Assembly (NCBI GenBank): GCA_002104985.1
Contig: MCGO01000011.1
Location: 1 to 64,000, forward strand
DNA from: Rhizoclosmatium globosum
Lineage: Eukaryota > Chytridiomycota > Chytridiomycetes > Chytridiales > Chytriomycetaceae
Length of the DNA: 64,000 bases
Reading direction: 5' to 3'
A program made the position numbers and the translations under genes. Shown here one piece after another: positions 45,159 through 57,646 of this stretch (the stretch's first letter is position 1; every line of letters starts with the position of its first letter). The notes beneath the pieces are model-generated. The model made no database searches, was not told where the DNA came from, and worked only from the letters and a program-made list of their open reading frames with translations.

Positions 45159-47613
45159 ATGACTCCCATTCGCTCTGTTGAGTACCCAGCCGTAGGAATA
45201 TCCGCGCTTGAGCCAGACAGAATGAAGGAGCTTCCCGTGTACGCGAAGGAGGTTCCTGGCACAGCTCCTGCTGACAAATCGTCCACAGGTGCTTCGTTTT
45301 GTACCCAAATGCTACGATGATAACCATCATCTTCCAGGCCACTATCGCAACGTCCAGTCCTTCGACAAGCTCGTAACTGACTTTCCAAACATAAAAACCC
45401 TCCACGATCTGTTCCAAAACGGTCTCAGAGTGAATCCAAAGGGACACTGTCTCGGCCACCGTCCCGTCTACTACGACCATGAAACTAAGACAGTCGTTCC
45501 GAAAGACTACGTTTGGCAGACTTACGAAGCTGTCAACGAGCGCGTAAAGAGCTTTGCGAACGGAGTCATGAAGATCGGCACTGATTTAAAGCTGAAAGAC
45601 CGCTTCAACCTCGGAATTTACTCGGTAAACAACCCGGAATACGCAATCTCAGACTACTCGGCACATTTATTCTCTCTCACTCTTGTCGCGCTGTATGATA
45701 CTCTGGGTGAAGAGACATCTCAGTTCATTCTCAACCATTCGGAGATTCCCATCATTGTCACAACCCTCGACAAGATTTCCAAGTTGATTGCACTTTCTCC
45801 CAAATGCCCACACTTGAAAGCAGTTATCCTTATGGATGGAAACCTTCCAAAGAGTCCTGAGGTGTCAACAGCAGTTTCGATTGGAAAACAGGTCTTTTCA
45901 CGATTGGGAGTTAAGCTGTTTCTGTTTTCTGAAGTCGAGGCTTTGGAAAGGCGAATCCACGGGCCCCACGACTTCCTAGTCCTGATGACGTTGCGGTGAT
46001 TTCTTACACGTCAGGTTGAGTTTTGCGAGGGGATTGTCTGGTTCAATCTAATATGCCAATACAGGAACAACCGGAACTCCAAAGGGTGCCATGGTCACTC
46101 ACAAAAACATCATGTCATACATTCGAAGTTTGTTTGATGTTGGAATCATTGTTACTACCAACGATGTTCATATTTCGTATTTGCCATTGGCTCATATCTA
46201 CGAAAAAGGTGTCATCAACTTGGTTTTATTGTGTGGAGGCAGTGTTGGGTTTTGTCGTGGAGACAGTAAGTCATGATTTACTTAAGCATGCGATCTTTAA
46301 TGGAATTTATCGACAGCTAGTCTTCTTTTAGACGATATCGCCAATCTAAGACCAACAGTATTCGTTTCGGTTCCACGCTTGCTGAACAGAATCTATGAGA
46401 AAATTCAGGCTGGCGCTGCAAGTGGTTCGGCTCTCAAGCAAGGTATGACTCACTTGTTTTGAAAGTGTGACTGATTCGTCCGATACAGCCTTATTCCAAC
46501 GCGCCGTGTCCACAAAGCTTGAAAACTTGAAAAGAACAGGATCCGTCACACATCCAATCTGGGATCGCCTCGTGTTTGGAAACGTCCGCGCAGTGTTAGG
46601 AGGACGAGTTCGAATGGTTATTTCAGGAAGTGCACCCATTACACCTGACGTATTGAGCTTCTTGAGAATCGCATTCTGTTGCACTGTTCAGGAAGGTTAT
46701 GGCGCGACTGAGTCTGCTTCAGGAACGAGTATCGTGTTTAAGGGAGATATTGATCCTGGTCACGTTGGAGCGCCCCTTACCTGCAATGAAATCAAGTTGG
46801 TGTCTGTCCCAGAAATGAGGTACAGTGCCTCTGACAAACCATTCCCACGTGGAGAGATTTGGGTGAGAGGTGGCAATGTTTTCAAGGGATACCTAAAGGA
46901 TGAAGAAAAGACTAAGGATACTGTGACTGCAGATGGCTGGTTAAAGACAGGAGATATTGGATTCATCGATGAAAAGGGCAGAGTCCATATCATCGACCGT
47001 AAGAAGAACATCTTCAAGGTACGTGTCTGAGTTCTTTTGTTTGAAAAGCTTAACATTTGTTTCGTATAGCTTGCTCAGGAGAATACGTTGCTCCTGAAAA
47101 GATTGAAAACGTATACCAAAAGAGCACCTTGGTTGCCCAAATTTATGTCCACGGTGACAGTCTTCAAGCAGAGTTAGTTGCAATTGTTGTACCTGACCAC
47201 GAGAACGCGATCCCTCTCGCCCGTGAACTCGGTGTTCTCCCTGCCGATACCCCAAACCCAGATCCAAAGAGCCCAGCACCAATTTCCATCATGAAAACAA
47301 TCTGCTCCAACAACAAAATGAAAGAGTTGATTTTCCAAGATATGAACAAGATTGGGAAACAGTTTGGATTGAAAGGATTTGAGTTTGCCAAGGCGATTCA
47401 TCTGGATGCAGAAGGATTCTCTGCGGAAAATGGACTTATCACTCCAACGTTCAAGTTGAAGAGAAACGAGGCTGCTGTGAGTTCTCCATTTAAAGTTTCT
47501 ATTGTTTACCAAAAATCGCATCTTACTCTTTATCAACACAGGATAAATTCAGACCTCAGATTGATGCAATGTACAAGGTCTTGAACGAAAATGCCGTGAA
47601 GGGCAAGATCTGA
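45159..47613 (+). CDS. Long/medium-chain acyl-CoA synthetase 3, no canonical PTS1
   Basis: Start ATG 45159 (MTPIRSVEYPAVGISALEPD), 60 bp after copy 2. The catalytic blocks are present: [55 protein letters not shown] and [10 protein letters not shown]. Two introns found in copies 1 and 2 are absent: NLGIYSVNNPEY is continuous (45600s), and so is GAPLTCNEIKL (46770s). Missing bases at about 45943 (TTGG for TTGGG) and 47074 (CTCAGG for CTCAAGG) are shown by the paralogs. It ends VKGKI, which does not fit the PTS1 consensus as well as AKL, so its location may differ. Confidence 0.9.
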
Positions 47614-47740
47614 TTTATGTTGTTTTGTTTTTCTTTCCCCTTCCTTTTATTATTATTTCTTTCAGCGATTATACATCGCACCTGACCTTATTTAATATCA
47701 TCCATAAGTTAATGCTGAGCTGTCTCTGGTCTGGACTCAA

Positions 47741-49707
47741 ATGAACACAGAACTTTCCAGCAAAGCCACAACACTGAACACACAAAGCCAGATGGGCAGC
47801 CGACAATCGCAGCCTACCACCCCTAAAACTTCCGCCACAAAGCTAAAGAAAGAAGTTAAAGTAGTCCCAGAAAGCCCGAACAAGACTGCACTCAGGATAT
47901 TTACATCAACGATGTTATTCCTCACAAACCTCGGCCGTTTCGCCGAAGCCATCCGAATCGAATCCGAGAAGCGAGAAAGGTCGATCTAACCATCATTACG
48001 TTGCCTGGCGACTTTATTGGTGCCAGTCTGCTGAGCTCATTGGGTTCGTAGTTGGATTTGCATCATATCACTTGCAGACGATTACTAACCATTAAAAAAC
48101 ATAAAACCGATTGGGTGTACAGATAAAGGCTTTGGTATGGTCGATATTCTCAACCGCGTGGGCAGTGAGTGCTGTTGTGGCTTTTCGATTTGACAGTCTC
48201 CTAATTACAAATGACAGTGCAATACGTCACACTCGGGAATCATGAAGACGATGTATCGATCGAAGCTCTTCAGGCACGTATTGCGCAAAGCAGCTTTACA
48301 TGGATCAATACCAATATTCCAGACTTTCCTACAACTCCTGAAATCAAAGACAAGGCAAAGTTCAACAACTGACAAATACCCTTACTGATTGTGTTCTAGA
48401 TGCCAAAACATGTAATTCTTACTGTGGATCCAAGAAAGTCGCTCTACTGGGTCTGTGCACGGAAGATCCCAAAGTGTACAAACCAAACCCGTTTGCAGGG
48501 CCCACTTCCTTCCCGTCAATGAAACTGCCATCAAATATACAAAAGAGACATTGAAAAACGAAGGCATCGACCTCGTGATCCCATTGACCCACCAAGAAAT
48601 CGAAGTAGACCGTGTCCTTGCAGAAACTCAGCTATTTCCCGTAATTATCGGCGGTCATGACCATATCCCGTACCACGAAACTCTGCAAGACTCACAAATC
48701 ATCAAGGTAGGAATGGATGCCACCAATTTCGCCATCGTCGAAATTACGTGGACTGAAGGGAATCCAAAACCAGTCGTAGACATCTCCTTGAAAAAGACGA
48801 CTGAGTATCCGGAAAATGAAGATATCAAGGCAGCTGCTGCAAAGCACGAAAGCGTTTTGATAAGCTTGAAAAAGTCAGTTCTCTGTAAGATTCCAAGTGG
48901 TGTCACTCTTTCAAGCAAAGACATGCGGTTACGCCCAGTAAGTATGGGTTTCTTCATTTGTAATCTTGTACGCGCGGCTCTCAAGACTGACGTTGCAATT
49001 CTCAACGGTGGTACGATCCGAGGGAATATGGACTATGACCCATCTAAAACCGACTTTACCTTCTTGGACCTTGAAACGGAACTACCATTCAAAACTCCAC
49101 TCGTAAGCGTCGAACTACCTGGCCAGATCATCAACGACATGATTATCGTCTCTAGAATTGGAAACAAGGGATCATACTTCCAAACCTGCGATGCAATTAC
49201 AACGGATCCATCCACAAACGCCATCATAACCATTTGCAACGCTCCATTGGATCCAACTAGAATATACACCGTCGCAATGAATCACGACATTGTCTCAGGC
49301 CTCGACAACATCAAACCCTTGATGGACTACCTCCGCACAAACAACCAAGACTACACCCATGGAGAATACGTCGGAATCAAAGAAACACTCATCAGCCACT
49401 TTGCTCTCGGCATTTGGCACGACTACTCTTTAGCGAATCCTTTGACAGCATGAACACATCCGGAGATGGTTTCGTCACGCGAGAACAGTTGAAAGCCGCG
49501 CTCGAGAAGAAGGGCCACGGGCTTACGGATGCGATTGTAGATAACGTGTTTGCGATTGCGGATCCTGATCGGGATGGGAAATTCACCAGAGAAGATTTTG
49601 TGAGGGTTAAGATGAATTCGGTTCGAGAAATGGATTTCAGGCAAGTTGATGTGCATAGATTGGCGGCTGATGGGATCGGTAGTGCAGAGAAGGACAGTTC
49701 TGCGTAG
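47741..49707 (+). CDS. 5'-nucleotidase-like metallophosphoesterase fused to an EF-hand pair
   Basis: Start ATG 47741. The N-terminal ~50 residues are polar with no signal peptide. The calcineurin-like fold shows INDV (first metal site, frame disturbed near 47895), LPGDFIGAS, LGNHEDD, and later GGHDH, then the 5'-nucleotidase C-terminal domain (SMGFFICNLVRAAL, ILNGGTIRGNMDYD, ELPGQIINDMI). Introns occur near 48045-48121, 48163-48218 and 48371-48400. A lost base near 49425 separates this frame from the C-terminus, which carries two EF-hands: MNTSGDGFVTREQLKAAL and IADPDRDGKFTREDFVRV, each with a D/N-x-D/S-x-D-G loop. Calcium control of a phosphohydrolase is inferred; the substrate is unknown. 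Confidence 0.78.
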
Positions 49708-49993
49708 GAGAATGATTTTGGCATTTCACCTTATATTGGATAAGTACTGGAAGGTTTAATAAAGGACATTGTCATTTATATTCTTGTTCGTGCCATCCAG
49801 CTCATACTACGGAACACTTGACTCTGAGCTGCGTTGCTCTTGCTCTCAATTTCGTCCTTAGTTGAATTGCCGCCAAACATCGGAATCACTCATTTTGGCA
49901 ACAGCACCCCTGTTCCACTGAGACTTATCCCCTAACTCTTCCTTCCTTTGTGCATCATAATGCAAGCGAACTTTCATCGAAAACAGGACCAAT

Positions 49994-50542
49994 TCACTCT
50001 AACCAAAGTTCCCTGCAAACCAACGTCCATGTAATAACTATCGCACAATAATCGATGAGAACATAAAACGCCTGCATCACCTCAAGACTCGCCCTGCCTG
50101 CATATACTTCAAAAAAACAATTGATCACAAATACAGAAACGACAACAGGATACGCAAACAAGCCTTTCGCCACAATTCCAGCACCTACACCCCATCAGAA
50201 CAAATTAGTCCCCTAACCACCATCAATTCACCACTACTCCCGAAGCCCGATACCAAAGCACCATCGGCGTGTCCCCGAAAACGTTCCGATAAGCGCACAT
50301 GTCATGACAACCAACGCGATATTAAATTTTGTGAAGACGGGTTTCGTGTGGGTTATTAGAGGGGGTTCGTTGAAGTGGATGAATATGAGGAGGAGGAAGA
50401 GTTGGAGGAGGGAGATGGATGCGAGTGTCCATGATATTATTGAGAGGGTTATGAAACGAGGGTCTTGGTTTTGGTGGTCGGAATGTGTGTGGTTTAGGTT
50501 GATGTTGAGTGTTGAGTTTAGAATGGTGATGAGGTCTGTCAT
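49994..50542 (-). CDS. Small multi-pass membrane protein
   Basis: Start ATG 50542 (MTDLITILNSTLNIN), or an upstream start. Exon 1 runs to about 50230 and has two membrane helices (LSIISWTLASISLLQLFLLL and FNIALVVMTCALIGTFSG). A short intron around 50230-50185 joins an exon with two more (GLFAYPVVVSVFVINCFF and FYVLIDYCAIVITWTLV), ending in TGA at 49994. Four helices in about 165 residues. Not recognised, possibly a fungal integral membrane family of unknown function. It diverges from the carrier gene with 177 bp between starts. 49708-49993 holds no other gene. Confidence 0.5.
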
Positions 50543-50719
50543 TGTTTCCCAGTTTTCGGCGGACAATGGCCAACGCGAGTAGTCCCTCTAAATCGACTGT
50601 AAAATTCTCGTTTTTCGTTCAATAGGGTTCCTTTGAGTTGGTCTGTCACGTCACTCACCATAACCTGAAACAATTGATCTTCTTAACGCGGAAAATCTCC
50701 ACCAAAAAAACAAAAAGCA

Positions 50720-51901
50720 ATGACAGGATCAATGGCAGCACTCACGCCAATCCCAGTTCCAACAGTAACTTCAAAGCCAGCACCACTCAAGTCGCAGTGG
50801 TGGTTTGGCGGACTTGCCTCATCAATTGCATGTATCTTCACCCACCCCCTTGGTATGTCTCATCCTATGGTGGCTCACTATATCCTTTCCCTTCGTATCC
50901 ATCCATTACCTTGATCGCTTCAGCTCTAACTAACCCTTCCATATACCTTTCCTGATCACTCACCCACTACACACACAGACTCCCTAAAAGTCCGCATGCA
51001 AATGTCAACAACGAAACCATCCCTCCTCCAAATGGTCTCAACAGTAGTCTCAAAAGAAGGCCCTTAGCCCTGTACAAAGGCCTGGACGCATCCATGCTCC
51101 GCCAATTGACATACTCAAGCGCCCGATTCGGGGTGTACGAAACGGCGAAACAGCGCATTGAAAAGACACAGTTTGGGAAAGAGTATCCTACGTCGGAAGG
51201 ATTTTGAGTGGATGCTTTGGAGGTGTTGTTGGTGGGTTTGTGGTGAGTTTTGCTCTTATTTACCTGATAGTGTAAATTATGTGGCTAAAGGAAAGCAACG
51301 TTTTTTTTCCTTGATGAATTATAGGGATCGCCAGCGGATTTGGCGAATGTCAGGTTACAAAGTGATGCACGTTTACCTCCAGCACAACAGGTACCTTTGT
51401 TCTTCAACCCTTAAAAATTGTACCCTAACAATCCAATCAGCGATATTCCAACGCCCTTGACGCTCTGGCCACAATCTTCCGAAAAGAAGGGATAACAAAA
51501 CTATGGACAGGCGTTGGCCCCAACATCCTCCGCGCGATTCCAATGACCGCCGGACAAGCCGCAACCTACGACAGCGTGAAATCGCTCCTCCTCTCGTACC
51601 CAGCCTACTTCTCCGACAACCTAACCCTCTACATCATCGCATCCACAGCCGGCGCCCTCGTCGCAACAACAGTGTGTGCGCCAATCGACGTGATCAAGTC
51701 CCGATCATGGCACAGAGCACGTATAGCACGGATACGATGTTGTATAAGGGGAGTTGGGACGCTGCGACCAAGATTGCAAAGAAGGAAGGGCTTGGAGCGT
51801 TTTTGAAGGGGTGGACACCGGCGTTTGTGAGGTTGGCGCCGCATACTGTGTTGACGTTTTTGTTTTTGGAGCAGATTAAGAGGGTTTATAATGGTGTTTG
51901 A
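50720..51901 (+). CDS. DIC1: Mitochondrial carrier, dicarboxylate (DIC/SLC25A10) type
   Basis: Inner-membrane carrier with three repeats, each with the P-x-D-x-x-K/R signature: HPLDSLKVRMQ (across intron 50853-50978), SPADLANVRLQSD and APIDVIKSR. About 310 residues, start ATG 50720 (MTGSMAALTPIPVP). Two further introns lie at about 51242-51325 and 51391-51440. The second-repeat form GSPADLANVRLQSDARLP and GVGPNILRAIPMTAGQAATYD fit the dicarboxylate/oxoglutarate branch, which exchanges malate or succinate for phosphate. Missing bases near 51064 (GGCCCTTAG) and 51190 break the frame. The branch is probable rather than proven from this view. Confidence 0.85.
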
Positions 51902-52055
51902 GGGAGGGGTGTGTGTTTGTGGTAGGGAGTGGATGTATTGGTTTATAGTACTAGCTGGTTGCCTCATCCCTTTCTAATAGAGTACCTAGTCAGTATGATT
52001 ATTCATTATTGATGATTAGTTGTTGGTGGGTGATCCAAATGGAATGGCCACAAAA

Positions 52056-53157
52056 TGACATCGAGAAACGAGTTGCTTGCGTGGGCCAATGACCTTTCGC
52101 ACTTGGGCTGACCAAGATTGAGCAATGCGGAACAGGGTTTGTGCAATCCATGCTTTCTATCACGAGATAGTTCCATCTTACACGAGGGCAACAGAGTCGT
52201 GCACTGCATTATCATGGATTCAATCTACCGAGATGCAAGTACCCCAGTCCCTTCCTTTGCCTAGGAAACCCACTAGGCAGCCCTAACACTTCCACCTAGG
52301 TCCCGCTCAAAAAGGTCAAGTTCAATGCCAAGCACGAATACGAATATGTTGCCAACTTCAAGGTGCTCCAGTCCGTGTTTGACAAGCACCGTATCGAGAA
52401 CAATATCCCGCTTGAGCGTCTGATCAAGTGCAAGCCACAGGACAATTTGGAGTTTATGCAATGGATGAAGAAGTGAGTGAGGGATGTGTGTGTGTGTGTG
52501 TCGTTTGGATGGATGCACCGGGTGCTAGCAACCATCCAACCAACGCCCTAACCCTAAAACCAAACTAAAAACACCATCAACCAACCCAACCAAACCAAAC
52601 CAACTAGATACTGGGACCAATACTATCCCGGCGGAACATACGACGCCCTCGCCCGTCGCGCCGCATCACCAACCGCCTCGAACCCGTCCCTCGCCTCAAC
52701 TTCAACTGCCTCACCAACAAAAGGTTCCGCATCTTCAATCCAAACTGGAATGAAAAAGACTCTCTCAACAAACTCGGTCTCCGCACCTCAACCACCCCAA
52801 AAGCGATCAACAACAACACAACAACACCAACAACCACTCCAACGCACTTCCACAATGCCCTCAGCCGCACGCGCAAACAAAGAGACAGAACAAGAGTACC
52901 AGCGCAATCTGGCCCACCTCCAAGAACAGGCAATGGAACTCAAACTGACGGTGGAACAAGTTGAGAAGGAGCGCGAATTCTACTTTGGAAAGCTGCGTGA
53001 AATCGAAGTGTTTGTGCAGGAGCAGTTGGATACTGTTGGAGCCATGGGTGTGGGTGAAGTGTTGGAGACGATTCAGAGCATCATGTACAAGACGGAGGAA
53101 GGGTTTGAGATTCCAGAGGATGGAGAGGGTGTTGTGGATGAGGAGGAAACGTTCTGA
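52056..53157 (+). CDS. EB1/Bim1 family microtubule plus-end protein
   Basis: Start ATG 52056 (MTSRNELLAWANDL). The calponin-homology domain contains LTKIEQCGTG, DSIYRDA, VKFNAKHEYEYVANFKVLQ and RLIKCKPQDNLEFMQWMKK, all hallmark EB1 residues. It is interrupted by introns (about 52134-52190, 52231-52300 and 52473-52607). A Ser/Thr/Pro-rich linker leads to the dimerisation/EBH region with the EREFYFGKLREIE motif that binds SxIP partners, and an acidic tail ending EEETF instead of EEY/F. One base is missing near 52090 (TTGGGC). It tracks growing microtubule ends and would act in mitosis and flagellar or rhizoid growth. The small GT-repeat at 52488-52501 and the CCAA-rich tract are intronic. Confidence 0.9.
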
Positions 53158-53354
53158 AGCATTTAAAGTGGTGTGTTTGTGTGTGTATTGCTTGAAGGTG
53201 TTTGTGTGAATGTTTGTCGTTCAAAGGAGGGAAAGGGAGAACGCGGGTCATTGTTCTACTTCTATTGCTATTATGATATCATTAAATACATCACTTGTCT
53301 TTTTTGGTTTCGAATTGGTTCACATTTTCGGACGACCAAAGAAAGAAACGAAAC

Positions 53355-54575
53355 GATGCTTATTGGGCTAGTGGACCTGTGAGCAGCGGCAAGAAGAGCA
53401 TTGGCCAGTACCTTGTTTCGCAGCACTGCTTCACTGAACTCGTAGTTGAATTGAAGGAGGAACGGCACGAGAGAGCTGATTCGAGTGTTTCCCTTTCTGA
53501 TTCACTTGGACACCTGGCTCTCTCTTCCACTGTGAATACTTCGAATGCTCCGAATGCTCCGAATACTCCAAATCAAACAACAAAAGTATTCTCAAACTCG
53601 GCCGATCTTCTCAACTTTGTCACGTCAAACTGGACAACTGACTTTGTAGTGCCAGACCTGTTTCACCTCTACTCAAACGACCCTTCCTTTTGCCTTCAAG
53701 AATGGACAAAGAGACCCTTCTTCCTCCTTGTCGCTGTTACAGCCCCGGTCCTAACCCGCTACTCCCGCCACTTAACATTAACAACCCTTCCCTCAACCCA
53801 ACCTACAACCCTCGAATCCTTCCTCACTCACGACGACACAATCCTCTACACCCCAAAAACCCCTTCCCACATCCCCCTCTTCAAAATAATGCACAAAGCA
53901 TCCCTCACAATCACAAACACCCTCCCATCCCTCCCCTCCCTGCACACCCACCTCTCCTCTCCAACCCTCGCCCTCCTCTCCCCTTCCCGCCTCCGCCCCT
54001 CCTGGGACCGCTACTTCATGTCCCTCTGCGACCTCGCAGCACACCGCTCAAACTGCATGAAACGACGCGTCGGTTGCGTCGTGACGAAAGAGCGACGCGT
54101 GATTGCCACGGGATACAACGGGACCCCGAAGGGGTTGAGGAATTGTAATGAGGGTGGGTGTGCGCGGTGTAACGGTGGTGTTGCAAAGTGTGGTGAGGCG
54201 TTGGAGACGTGTATTTGCCTGCATGCTGAAGAGGTAATCACTAGTGTTTTTTGATTGGGGATGTAAAAACGAAGGGGCTGTTGATTTGAATATTCTTTAG
54301 AATGCGTTGTTGGAGGCTGGGAGGGAACGTATTTCGTCGGGGGGTAGGGCAATTCTGTATTGTAATACTTGTCCAGTGAGTTTTGTTTATTACTTAATCT
54401 TCCTTCACTAATCTGATTTGGACAGTGCATTCAATGCGCACGCAAGATTATTCAAGTCGGAATCAGTGAAGTCGTGTACTCTTTGTCGTATGGAATGGAC
54501 GACACCACAAAGAGACTGTTTCTTGAAGCGGGAGTAGAATTGAGACAATTGGATGCATTGGAAGATTGTGTCTAA
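53355..54575 (+). CDS. DCD1: Deoxycytidylate (dCMP) deaminase with N-terminal P-loop domain
   Basis: dCMP to dUMP, supplying thymidylate synthesis. Start ATG 53355 gives MLIGL, then SGPVSSGKKSI, a kinase-like P-loop typical of the fungal Dcd1 N-terminus. A lost base near 53370 separates the two. The catalytic domain shows WDRYFMSLCDLAAHRSNCMKRR-type residues, RRVGCVVTKERRVIATGYNG, the zinc His and catalytic Glu in HAEENAL (split by intron 54234-54300) and TCPCIQCARK with the two zinc cysteines (split by intron 54376-54425). The C-terminus is SYGMDDTTKRLFLEAGV. GYNGTPKGLRNCNEGGC forms the usual second zinc or allosteric loop. Family length is as expected, about 360 residues. Confidence 0.9.
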
Positions 54576-55126
54576 TAATTCATTCTACTTCTTTTTTGGG
54601 GGGGAATGAAATAAATACATGATTGGTGGCGCGGCTTCCTTATCAATCAAAACAAAAACAAAAACAGTCTCCCGCTTAGCATCCAATCAGACACGCACAC
54701 GTCATGACACAACTGCTGCATGCAAAGCGATTTTTTCAATGATGAAATTTCGGAAATGAAAGATGGGATACTACTTTGGAGATCCTCATTTCCAAAAACT
54801 TCCATAAAAAGAGAGCCGTCCTGCCTTTTCATTTCTCACACGGGAAAGTCGCTCGAAAAACTCGTAGCGAACAAGTACTCCTTGGATCTTTCTTTTATTC
54901 CAGCAGGATCCCTCTCAAGCAATAGTCGTACTGACCAAAAAATCAAGTCCAACCCAAAGCAGTAGTGCCTCCAAAGTGCCACACAAACCAACCGTACAAC
55001 TCTGTAACTACACGTTTCTTTAGCTGGTAAATGCATATGATCTGATCCCCACCCTTCATCTAACCATCTTTCCTCTGTCAGATTCAAACAACCCGTGCCA
55101 CTCACTCACTCACTCACACCCAAAAA
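54576..55126. other. Gene-free spacer
   Basis: About 550 bp. An 81-codon plus-strand frame (54720-54965) has no recognised motif and is not called. It contains a CACT repeat (55099-55118) just before the next start codon and probably the next promoter. Confidence 0.5.
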
Positions 55127-55442
55127 ATGACCAGAACAACTCGCCAGCCATACAACGCCACCCACCCACCCCCAGAATACATCAAAGAACGACTCTCACG
55201 CAACGGGTACTCTACACAAGTCAAACCCGTTGACAAAAAGAACGGCGCGGGGAAGGCGAACTGGGGAAGTCCTACTGAAGCATACGAATTGTGGAACGGT
55301 GCTCGCGAGGAAGGGATTAAAGTCACGGTGAGTTTGTACAATGAAAAATGGGTGATTTAATTTGATTTGTTTTTTTTTGGAGTAGGTTGTTGCGCATGAC
55401 ATTGGAATGGCAGCTAAGAAGCGGATCTTGTCTGGACGTTGA
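55127..55442 (+). CDS. Small basic protein with a GKANWG motif
   Basis: About 85 residues: ATG 55127 (MTRTTRQPYNATHPPPEY), intron 55328-55385, stop TGA 55440-55442. The core KKNGAGKANWGSPTEAYE has the G-x-GK-x-NWG pattern found in HABP4/Stm1-like RNA-binding segments and in some small stress-type fungal proteins. It ends VAHDIGMAAKKRILSGR. The family is not firmly recognised; complete gene with good splice sites. Confidence 0.6.
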
Positions 55443-55599
55443 CGCCTTGGTACAGAGAACACTTTCCCCCTTCTTGGTTTTTTCAGTTGTATATTTCTTT
55501 TTCTTCATTTCTGCCGAATAAACATCACTTAAATTTGTAATACACGTTCGCCCAATCGGTTGAATGAAGTTTCTACAAGGGTCGCCAAGCAGTGAAAGT

Positions 55600-57413
55600 A
55601 TGAGTGATTCAACAATGGAGTTAATGGTAACACCTTGTGAATGCTCCTTACTGTATCTAGCTCAACTTTAAACACAGGATCTTTCGAGCCCAATTCTCTC
55701 AGACGGAAACAGTGACTTCCTTGATTTGGATCGAACGCCTGTTTCAAAGCTGGAGCTGCGCACGTGGTTCCTCTTTGGCGCTTCGATTGATGTTGCTGCG
55801 TGTGTACCTACTACCCTGCCCTTGTTCCTATGCGACATAGTATCGCTCAACACAACCTACCACTCAAACAAACAGGTTCCCACTTGCTGTTTTCAGTCCA
55901 GTAATCAGCCAGGGAATGCTGGCAGCCGTCGGATTTGAGAGCGACAACCACTCAATCCCGTGCGACTCGTCTGTTTCGGGGTATTCCTGCGTGGTCAAGA
56001 TCGGATCAACGTATATCGATACTACTTCGTACTTCTTTTATGGATCTGTGGTTGCGACATTGCTCCAGGTGTTTTTGTTTATCGGCTTGGGTTCACTTGC
56101 TGATCATGGGCGTATGTACCACTTCCCCGAATCCATAAAACCAGAATCTAACATTGTATTAAATCTATAGCGTGGAGGAAACGGTTCATGCTCATCTTCT
56201 CAATCGTCGGTGCAACATGCTGTATACTCTTCCCCACAGTCTTCCGAAACGACATGTTCATATACTGTACATTCCTCTCAATAATGATAACTGTCTGTCT
56301 CGGAGCCGCCTTCGTTTTCTTATACTCGTACCTCCCACCCCTCGCAAGAAACCACCCAGACTTCCTCCTCCACCTCGAAACCCCAAACACACCGCGAGAA
56401 AAGCTAATGGATCAGTTGGACTCTGTCACAAACGACATATCCTCAAAAGGATTCGTGTACATGTTCTCCGCAACAATAAGCATGCTAGTCCTCGCCGGAA
56501 TCATCGCATCTCTCGTACAAGTTCCTTCCGGCGGTGATTTACCCTCAAACTACGGGTTCCAACTGGCGCTCATGTTAGGTGGGATATTTTGGTTCCTCGG
56601 GATCTGGATGGCCTGGAAATACCTACGAGAACGACCTGGTCCACCATTCCCACCCACCGCGAATATATGGACTTACTCATGCGTGAAAGTGTTTCATACA
56701 TTCAAGAAAGCGCGGAAACTTGGGAATTTGTTTGTATTCCTTGTGGGTTGGTTCATGTATTCGGATGCTTTCAATACATTGTCGACTGTTGCGATTTTGT
56801 ATGCTCAATCGGCGCTCGGGTTTTCAACAACGGATATCTTGGTTCTTGCTGCGGAGGTTCCGATTCTCGCGCTTATGGGTACGGTCCTCTTTTCGCAGCT
56901 TCAGAAACGGACGGGTTGGGGATCTAAGAGGATTCTTTTGATTCAAAATGCGGTTTATGCTTTTGTGCCTCTTTATGCTGGGATCGGCCTCATTCCTGGA
57001 AGTCCTATTGGTATGTAAATTTTCATTTTGTTCTGCCCCCTTCTCACCACCTTATAGGATATAAATCGAAGTGGGAGCTATTCGTAGGTGCCGGTGTGCA
57101 CGGTCTCCTCATGGGCGCAACCCAATCTAGTTGTAGGTCTCTCTTCTCTCAGCTCTTACCCCCTGGCTCGGAATCCGAATTCTTTTCGCTCTACGAAATC
57201 ACAGACAAAGGATCAAGTTGGGTCGGCCCCCTTATCGTCGCAACCATAAACAGCTACGCACGAAGCAAATTATGGTCATTTCTCTTTCTTGCTGCTCAGT
57301 TTGGGGTTGCATTAGCGTTTTTCATGAGAGTCAATGTGGAGAGTGGGGTGGATGAGGGACGGAGGTTTGGGGATTCCGAGAGGGAGAGGGAGAAAGTAAA
57401 TATTGCCTTATAA
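55600..57413 (+). CDS. Atg22-like major facilitator transporter (copy 2)
   Basis: Start ATG 55600 (MSDSTMELM) with introns 55627-55677, 55800-55875, 56112-56170 and 57011-57057, giving a continuous frame of about 520 residues with no apparent indel. It shows TPVSKLELRTWFLFGASIDV, GSLADHGPWRKRF, YLPPLARNHPDF, LDSVTNDISSKGFVYM, KYLRERPGPPFPP, FLVGWFMYSDAFNTLSTVA and the family signature GATQSSCRSLFSQLLPPG with SLYEITDKGSSWVGPL. About 12 membrane helices and a charged C-tail. Yeast Atg22 effluxes amino acids from the vacuole. It resembles copy 1 (DKGSSW) more than copies 3 and 4 (DKCSAW). Confidence 0.85.
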
Positions 57414-57646
57414 ACGGTGATTGTACATGCAAATCAAAATTGAGAGCATATGATGCCGGGCGGAGACACGTGGTCTGCCACTAAACGAGTTGAAACCGAC
57501 CCTCATAGTAACTTCGCAAATTAGCGTGTTGACCCTCATGTGCGTGCAATTCCGGGCACGCTCGGGTTAGGCTTACGAACCCTGGCGAAAATTTTCTTGA
57601 AGGCTATTTGAGCCGCCAAATTTTGGGATTAAACGAGGTGACAAAA

